Part shown: one piece after another, positions 57,797 through 64,000 of the stretch
Numbering within the stretch: the stretch's first letter is position 1
Layout: the number at the start of each line of letters is the position of its first letter
Source of the DNA: Echinarachnius parma
Taxonomy: Eukaryota; Echinodermata; Echinoidea; Clypeasteroida; Echinarachniidae
NCBI GenBank assembly: GCA_037951105.1
Contig: JBAMJV010007464.1
Location: 52,212 to 116,211, forward strand
DNA length: 64,000 bases
Direction: 5' to 3'
The notes under the pieces: generated by a model
Database searches by the model: none
The model's input: only the letters and a program-made list of their open reading frames with translations
What the model was told of the DNA's origin: nothing
Program-made: the position numbers and the translations under genes

Positions 57797-57817
57797 GTAA
57801 TGTAATGTAATGTAATG
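57797..57817. repeat. (TGTAA)4 short tandem repeat
   Basis: Four tandem copies of TGTAA directly before the TTAA of the family D element. Confidence 0.9.
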
Positions 57818-57823
57818 GTTTAA

Positions 57824-58359
57824 AGGGGTAGTTCAGTTTTGATAGAGAGGGCGCTGCACAACACAATTTTTTCGTGAGGTAATGAAAAACTGAGTGTCGA
57901 ATTTGAAAGAACATGCAATTTTAATGGCAGAATAAACTTTATTTGGTCAAAATCGGTTCAGAAATGGCTGAAAAATTAATAAATAAATCCGATCGTATTT
58001 ATTTGAGCCCCAAATAAATACGATGATTTTTTGAAAAAAAAAAAAAAAATGCTTACACTTTTTCAAAAATTTTCAAAAGCGGTTTTTAAATAGTTGTTGA
58101 TGATCTCTCTATTTAATCATTATTTAAACAAAACATTACATGCATAATTTTGTATGAAAAATGGTTGAAACCAATGCCTTATTAGAGAGCGCCCTCTTGT
58201 GTTTTAATGGCGCTTTTTGAATGATAACAGGCTTTTTACTTAGTCGTTTGTATTTTTGTATACCTTTCGAGCATGGTGGGGATATAAATATTAGTTTGTA
58301 ATCTAACTGTGCAGGTTCTGGTTACTAAAGTTCAGCCTTACCAAAACTGTACTACCCCT
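57824..58359. mobile_element. Family D TTAA MITE, copy 2 (inverted)
   Basis: TTAA (57820-57823), AGGGGTAGTTCAGTTTTGAT ... CCAAAACTGTACTACCCCT, TTAA (58360-58363). It is the reverse complement of the 30223 copy: AGGTTCTGGTTACTAAAGTTCA, ATACCTTTCGAGCATGGTGG and TTTATTTGGTCAAAATCGGTTC are diagnostic. Length 536 bp, within one base of copy 1. It retains AGAGGGCGCTGCACAACAC and AGAGAGCGCCCTCTTG segments. Confidence 0.9.
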
Positions 58360-58447
58360 TTAACATATAGCACCTTCCTGTAAGCACTTTGAATAGCGTC
58401 CTGGCCACGCGACGATACACTGCCTTTAAATTAACCGAGTCACCAGG

Positions 58448-58895
58448 GCCCCGTTGCAGAAAGATACAATCGATTGGAAGTTACAGTTAATTGTAAGTTA
58501 GATCATGGCCCCGGTGCAGAAAGATACAATCGATTGTAAGTTACAGTTAATTGTAAGTTAGATCATGGCCCCGGTGCAGAATAGATACAATCGATTGTAA
58601 GTTATTGTAAAGTCAGATCATGGCCCCGGTGCAGAAGAGATACAATCGATTGTAAGTTACAATTGATTGAAGTTAGAAAATATGCGCGTTTCAACCAATC
58701 AGATTTACGCAGTGAGAACACATGATCTGACTTACAATTTATTATTAATTATAACTCACAATCGATTGTATCTCATTTTGCAACGGGGCCATGTGTTCTA
58801 AATGAGCAAATCTGATTGGTTGAAACGCGCAATTCTTCTGACTTTCAATTAATTGTAACTTACAATCGATTGTATCTCTTTCTGCAACTGGGCCC
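58448..58895. mobile_element. Family A MITE with amplified left arm (4 left, 2 right arms)
   Basis: The left arm GGCCCCGTTGCAGAAAGATA ... ATCGATTG ... TTAATTGTAAGTTAGATCAT is repeated from 58448, 58507, 58567 and 58622, giving periods of 59, 60 and 55 bp. In later units the end reads GGCCCCGGTGCAG. Two right arms follow, ending CTCATTTTGCAACGGGGCC (about 58790) and CTCTTTCTGCAACTGGGCCC (58895). The structure is an MITE turning into a tandem satellite. The 66-aa frame at 58816-59016 is chance. Confidence 0.9.
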
Positions 58896-59592
58896 TGGCC
58901 TTATAGAAGGGTTCGGGAGCGAGACACTTAATTATAATTCCGTTAAATTCTATGACGTATGTGTGATGATTAGAAATGGACGCGGCGCGTTCGTTAACAT
59001 GGCGCCTCCCGTGTAAATTACTTCAAGGGCGCCCCCTGATACTAAGAAGACGCAAACTTTAAGAACGGGTTGGAACCCAAACACCACATAATATGCAATG
59101 ATGTAATTACAATAATAGTTTCGATAATAGCACCTTATTATGATACTGTATCATCTCTTAGCGCTGACACTCCTTTTTTAAAACCATGGTCGTAGGATAC
59201 CAGCTCGCACACATTGTGTGCACCATATCCACTCCATGGGGGGCATTCCTTCCAAGCGTCTCGGGTTGGCATTGAGAGGATCACTCACATTAAAGGATTT
59301 CACCTCTTACACCTATGTACCTGGATAAGTATAGTGTAATGATGATGCGGAAGTGTCAATTTAAGTTTTTCGGGCTTTTATCTTTCAATACGTAGGTCGT
59401 GGGTCCGATGCCCAACCTAGCAACTGTGTCCTAGCTTCAGCAAGACCTGTTTGCCTTTTGAATTAATTCTCTCTGCACATCGGTTTTGAAATAGCAATAT
59501 TCGGGCAAAAGGGCAAAATTTGGAATCTCTTTTCTTTTCTTTCTGTTGGTGTTCGAGCTTCGTGGAGTACTATTTGTTTGCTCGAACTTAAT
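58896..59592. other. Unassigned sequence with SINE-like trace
   Basis: Segment 59390-59455 has TCGTGGGTCCGATGCCCAACC (a decayed box B region) and ACTGTGTCCTAGCTTCAGCA, which resembles the SINE tail word at 5826. TTCGGGCAAAAGGGCAAAAT follows at 59501. No gene was recognised. Confidence 0.35.
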
Positions 59593-59907
59593 GGCCCGGA
59601 TTCACAAAGGAGGTTTGTACAAACCATGGTTTAAAACATGGTCTACATCTATGGAGTGCCATTTGTATCTGATGGAGAAATAATGTAAACTCCTTACTTG
59701 TTAACAATGTTGATGGTACACATTTACTTAATGCACCAAATAAATGTTTGTCTTCTCAGATGGTGAAATTTGCTGGTTAGCAAGCACTAACAGTCATATC
59801 ATTAGAAATTTAAAAAATATTTTACTTGCCTATACGAGCAGCACTCCATAGATGTAGACCATGGTTTAAACCATGGTCTGTACAAACCTCCTTTGTGAAT
59901 CCGGGCC
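59593..59907. mobile_element. 315-bp TIR element with nested palindromes
   Basis: GGCCCGGATTCACAAAGGAGG and its exact inverse CCTCCTTTGTGAATCCGGGCC form the ends. The arms continue for about 65 bp (TTTGTACAAACCATGGTTTA, ATGGTCTACATCTATGGAGT and the inverse). The words CATGGTTTAAACCATG and TTTGTACAAA are themselves palindromic. AAT or TAAT-like bases flank both ends, so the duplication is not decided. It is non-coding. Confidence 0.9.
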
Positions 59908-62904
59908 AATTACTTGTTAGTGATTGATGATATTATATGGATCATGGTATACAAATACAAAATGTGTGTTTCATAATGAATGAATGAGTGCAAAATTAAC
60001 CCAGAATATGAGTTATACCATATTATCGACAGAAATAGACAATTGTAATAATACAATGTATTACAGTACACAATTGTTATTTCGATATAGATGTAGATAT
60101 ATATATAGATGATAAATGACAAATTTGATTATGAAATATAATGCATAGACTGATAGTAAGTAGTGTAGTGTGGGAATACTTATTATGATACACATTATAT
60201 ACTTGTTTGGGACACAGTCCTTAATTAATTTGTCTTAATTTCCCATTTAATTTTGTTCGTGTGTTGCCAATTTATATTTGTAGCACTTACCCTACATACC
60301 ACCTATCCATACTTACGCCACTGATTGTAGCCTGTATTGAAGATTATTTTTAGTTTCAACTCGCGGTATGTTTTGCAAAAACTGCCACGAATGTTCTTTG
60401 CAATTATCCTTGTTTATTATATAATACAATTATTACAATTACATTGCATATCCATGATAAATGATTCACGACAGACATTATAATTAACGGATGTGGTGTG
60501 CATGCAGGAATCTATATGATCTGGAATGAATGAAGAATAGGAAAGTACCCTGGCTGAAACAGATTCTTTATTTTGTCAATATCCGGATGTTGGAAATACA
60601 TGTATTTTATTACTGCCCGGAATACTCGAAATAGTTCATGTGATTCCGTATTGTCTTCCGTATCAATTACATTTTGAAGTTTAAAAAAAGGTAATCCGTC
60701 ATTCCTTTATATAATATTTCAACTTGTAGTTTTATGTATATTGCAAACAACTAATATTGCATTTTTGTCTAATGTTCGGAATTAGGTTAAACGCTCCTAG
60801 CGGACTTGCATGACTGTACTTTGAGCAGGAAGGGAAGGTCGGGTACTTCTTCTTCTTGAAATCATGAAATAATATGTCTTCTAAAGAAATGGCATTGGCA
60901 GATTTCGAAACTGTTTTATTGACATTATTCGATGTGGTTTTCTTATTTGTTTTTCTCCATGCACCGTCGCGAGGAATCTGGGACACGGAAAATGCCCTTT
61001 TTCTGATTTTGTCTCGTTAGTGCTCTCCCGAAATTAGCTGCGACGGCGGTGAAATCTTTGATTGAATTTCCTACTCGTTGTATGATCCAGAGGAGCGCTT
61101 TCCTGCGTCTATATCATATAGTCTGTATATCTCAATGACTTATCCGTACCGTCCTGTGGCTGTATAGCAGACATCTTCGAAGGAGACAACTTGGTTAAAA
61201 CAGCTCTAGATGGAGGGCACGGAATTAGGTTACCCCATTTACCCGCCGACCAACATCCAAAGAAGATGTTAAATTTTCATCGCGCGATGGACCTCACCAA
61301 TAAACAACTCCACAAGTAGCCTCTTTGTAGGCGGTACGTGTCATACACATGTTTTCGACAAAATATATAGCGAACTGGTTACCAATAAAGTAGGCCTATT
61401 TAATTGAACTACATTTTAATGAAAATTTTGTATTAACATACTTTCATGTTGTACCATGATTGTCATGTGCGTCATAATGTATTGATTCACTGCATTTGTT
61501 ATGATCTTAAAATTTGGCAAAACATTGTATTATCACACTTGTTGATAAATTTAGATTGATGTTGTGGGTTGGAATTAAATTCAAAATATGATTTGGGAAA
61601 TAAGGCCACTCGACGCCAGTATTCGAGACTATTCTTGTATACATCTTTCCAAGGAGGTGAGGTTGACCGATTAAACTCCTTTCTTCATTCCCGTGATGCA
61701 TTCCCGCCATGTTAGACAAAACAACGAAAAAAGTATTTAACCGTTTCCCTGACATCTAGTGAAAGTGTCCATAGGGTTGATGCATAGCTCGCCAGGTTCC
61801 AGCAGACAACAGGGTTATTTAATGACATGGGCTGTAATTATTAATATCGCTATAACACAGATTCCGTGTTTCAGACATAATAATTACAAGCGGAGGTGCC
61901 AGCATAATCAGATGGTTAGTTCATATCCGACCTATATGTATTTATAATATAATTAGAGCCCGGAGTTTGTACGACTTGTTTTCTTCCGAGATGTTTTGCC
62001 AGAACGTCTTAGAATCATCCTCCCCCCTCACACTGGTGTAACAGTTCATATACCAACATCTTACCGCCATAGTTACCCAGTTCGTTGACATCTTTCCTAA
62101 ATAGGTATACCGTCATTAACCTGTTTAGTCCGACATAGTGCCGATCTGGCGGGAGTCAATAAAACACAGAGTGCATGTCCATTAAGGTCCCCCTAATTAG
62201 TGGGTTAACTGTCGCGGGGGAACAAACATTTTGTTTTGGGGGGGCTACTTTTGAAGTCGGATTAACACGCTAAATCGTGTTATGCATTAAACATTATCAG
62301 TGGTGATGGGGAAATAACGTATTTTTATCGGGATCATGTCTGTGATGTTGAATGTTTCCTGTGGCTATTCAGAAGACTAAATCGACCCGAGCCCCCCATG
62401 TATAGCCCGTTGTCTCCCAGGCACGTATAATCACATGCACTTCGATTTTAGTTCGACTATACTTTTCTTTCAACCTATGCAACTTACAATAAAACTTAAA
62501 TGTTACAAGTACATCACATTTCTTGCTTCATATACTAGAGGATCTGACATCTTTATTAGTCGGTCAAAAGAAGCGTCTGCACTCATAACACGGTTACACA
62601 TAAATTACGCTCCTTCATTTAACCGTTTAGCACAGATATTATACTTGCGGACATAAAATGTTAATTTATTGATTTATATAATGGGGACGTCTTTGGCATG
62701 AAGAATAGCGACGCGAAGGTTATAATAAAACAACATCACCAGCTGAATTTAATGTTGCCTGTTCAAAAGTACGGATGTGCAGTTTCATGACCAAAGGAGA
62801 TACTTAATTGTTAAAGTTTTGTATGCATGTTGACCAAATTCAATCATAAATAGTTCAAAAAGATATACTGAATGTTGTAATTGGCTAAAAGTAACCCGGA
62901 CGTT
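59908..62904. other. Unassigned 3-kb region
   Basis: AT-rich, with no exon that could be supported. Two minus-strand frames (60732-60986 and 61507-61755) have fairly normal composition but lack splice context and family motifs. A TA-rich run lies at 60087-60108. CATACTTACGCCACTGATTG near 60309 recalls a GGCGTAGC-type end without the rest of the element. Confidence 0.3.
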
Positions 62905-62988
62905 GCCTGATTGGTTCAAATAATGCATATCTTCTGACTTGCAATTGGTTGCAACATTGGAATCTGTCTTTTTCTGCGACGGGCGCCT
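62905..62988. mobile_element. Family A MITE, right-half remnant
   Basis: The loop word CTGATTGGTTCAAATAATGC, then TCTTCTGACTTGCAATTGGTTGCA, a mutated inner block and GTCTTTTTCTGCGACGGGCGCC correspond to the right arm of family A. The left arm is not recognisable. Strongly decayed. Confidence 0.65.
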
Positions 62989-63379
62989 GGTCAGCCAAAT
63001 ACAATAGTTTGGGCAAAGATTGTAATAACTATATTATGTTATATGTCGAATATTCTGTTTGAAATCGCAAGTGCATGGCGCCGAACCTCGAGATCTTTCT
63101 ATCTGTTGTTGTTGTTTTCACTATTTTCCCGCTCATATCTCAGACAGACAAAACTAATCCATTAGCCATGACATCTTCACAGGCGATTTTGAAAGCAGCT
63201 AGACAAAACTAATAACTCGTCCACCCAACTACCATAATGGTTGACTATTGGTTACATCGATATTTTTTAAATATCGATATTGCATGCACATTGCAACAAA
63301 ACCACTTAAATGTTGCTTATAAAGTAATGGCTTCCATGGTGGTGTATATTATACGTTCGGTTTGCGATTGCACCGTGTG
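62989..63379. other. Unassigned sequence
   Basis: A perfect short inverted repeat ATCGATATTT...AAATATCGAT lies at 63257-63279. The word AGACAAAACTAAT is repeated at 63147 and 63202. No gene was recognised. Confidence 0.35.
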
Positions 63380-63600
63380 AGAAGAGAGGACTGGACAGTC
63401 CTAAGAAGGACTGTTGGAATTCTTTCTTGGCTAGTTCTAAAAGGGACTGTGGTAGTCCTGGAAAGGACTGTTGGTATTCTATATTGGGCTTGTAGTTCTA
63501 ATTAGAGCTACTGTAAGGATAATAAGTTGGTTGGTCTATGGTAAGAGGGGCTCGACGTTTTGAACAGTTTGACTGTCCGTCGTCAGGAGTGAAAATCACT
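63380..63600 (-). mobile_element. Penelope-like element terminal fragment with hammerhead-like core
   Basis: Read on the minus strand, 63590-63551 gives CTC, CTGACGA, a GGACAG/CTGTTC stem with a five-base loop, AAAAC, GTC and GAG. This is the order of a type I hammerhead ribozyme (CUGANGA core, stem II, GAAAC, GUC cleavage site, stem I closed by CUC/GAG). The first base of GAAA is A here. Hammerheads of this kind are known in Penelope-like retroelements. Beyond it (63380-63515) lie imperfect tandem words AAGGACTGTTGGTATTCT / TAGTCCTGGAAAGGACTGT, which also look like a repeat end. No reverse transcriptase was seen. Confidence 0.5.
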
Positions 63601-64000
63601 TAGTAACTTCAACGCGTCACAAACAAATTGTTGATCTCATAACATGGTAAAAGCCTTTATATATATAAACATTCTTATCAACCCCTTTTTTGGTAAGAGA
63701 TATAAAGATATATTCATAACAAATTTGTGATTGATTTCGACTTGTTTCATTCACTTGTCTCTCGGCGCATGACGACATAATATTGCAAATCAGCTAGTAA
63801 TGGTGTAGTTTTGTATCAAAATCTGATACGTACCTTGACATGTTTTATTGCTTCCGGAACATGACCGATTAATTCATGGGTGGGCAACTGCGGTGTAGTG
63901 TGGTTGATCTGGATGGGGTAATGGGGGGGGGGGGGGGGGGGGGGAGGGGTGGGGGACACCTTATGTATTACTTTATTGTACACATCTTTTACACAGTGAG
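63601..64000. other. Unassigned sequence with terminal G-run
   Basis: A G-run of about 20 lies at 63925-63944 and continues as GGAGGGGTGGGGG. The rest is AT-rich, and no gene was recognised. Confidence 0.4.

Noticed and set aside
60732-61020. Lys-rich minus-strand frame with SLEDILFHDFKKKK as an exon
   Set aside because: Composition is plausible, but no acceptor with a pyrimidine tract precedes it and I recognise no family. Left out of the features, though worth a translated search.
61507-61755. 82-aa minus-strand ORF as a gene
   Set aside because: No motif, signal peptide, splice context or neighbouring exon.

Overview
This window is AT-rich animal nuclear DNA. It has no bacterial-style operons, only short ORFs, a single recognisable protein-coding exon, and a very high density of short non-autonomous mobile elements. 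tRNA-derived SINE heads, foldback elements, long G/C homopolymers, a Penelope-like terminal fragment and an exon of an Rv2258c-like SAM methyltransferase together suggest a marine invertebrate deuterostome, such as an echinoderm or hemichordate. That assignment is an inference and was not tested by any search. No reverse transcriptase, transposase, rRNA or intact functional tRNA gene was seen.

Coding content. The only well-supported exon is on the minus strand at 17057-17275: 73 codons ending at a GTGAGT donor. It encodes the N-terminal winged-helix part of a class I SAM-dependent methyltransferase. No later exon was found at lower coordinates, so 1-17056 is either a very long intron or the copy is incomplete. 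Two weaker exon-like ORFs (34956-35087 and 37434-37497) are listed with low confidence. Other short ORFs look like chance or repeat-derived frames.

Mobile DNA. At least five sequence families (here called B, C, D, E and Q) end in AGG...CCT and are flanked by TTAA. They include about nine copies of a roughly 380-bp family B. Some are nested or meet at a shared TTAA. A sixth TTAA-flanked element (P, 22616-23410) ends in CCCTAA...TTAGGG. Another large family (A) is a palindrome built from ATCGATTG blocks between GGCCCCGTTGCAGAAAG ends. It occurs at about nine places, and in two of them its arms have multiplied in tandem. Other foldback or TIR elements lie at 14590, 19244, 20293, 43385 (Tc1-like, TA-flanked), 44638, 51144, 52904 and 59593. 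Elements with CAGTGGCGTAGC-like ends carry opposed poly-G and poly-C runs.

Tandem DNA. Arrays with units of about 175 bp (2330-3235), 53 bp (42107-42505), 160 bp (50540-53710, interrupted by insertions), 33 bp (54717-54847) and 60 bp (58448-58680) occur beside simple repeats, including a 440-bp ATC array. The remaining sequence is AT-rich intergenic or intronic DNA in which no function could be recognised.
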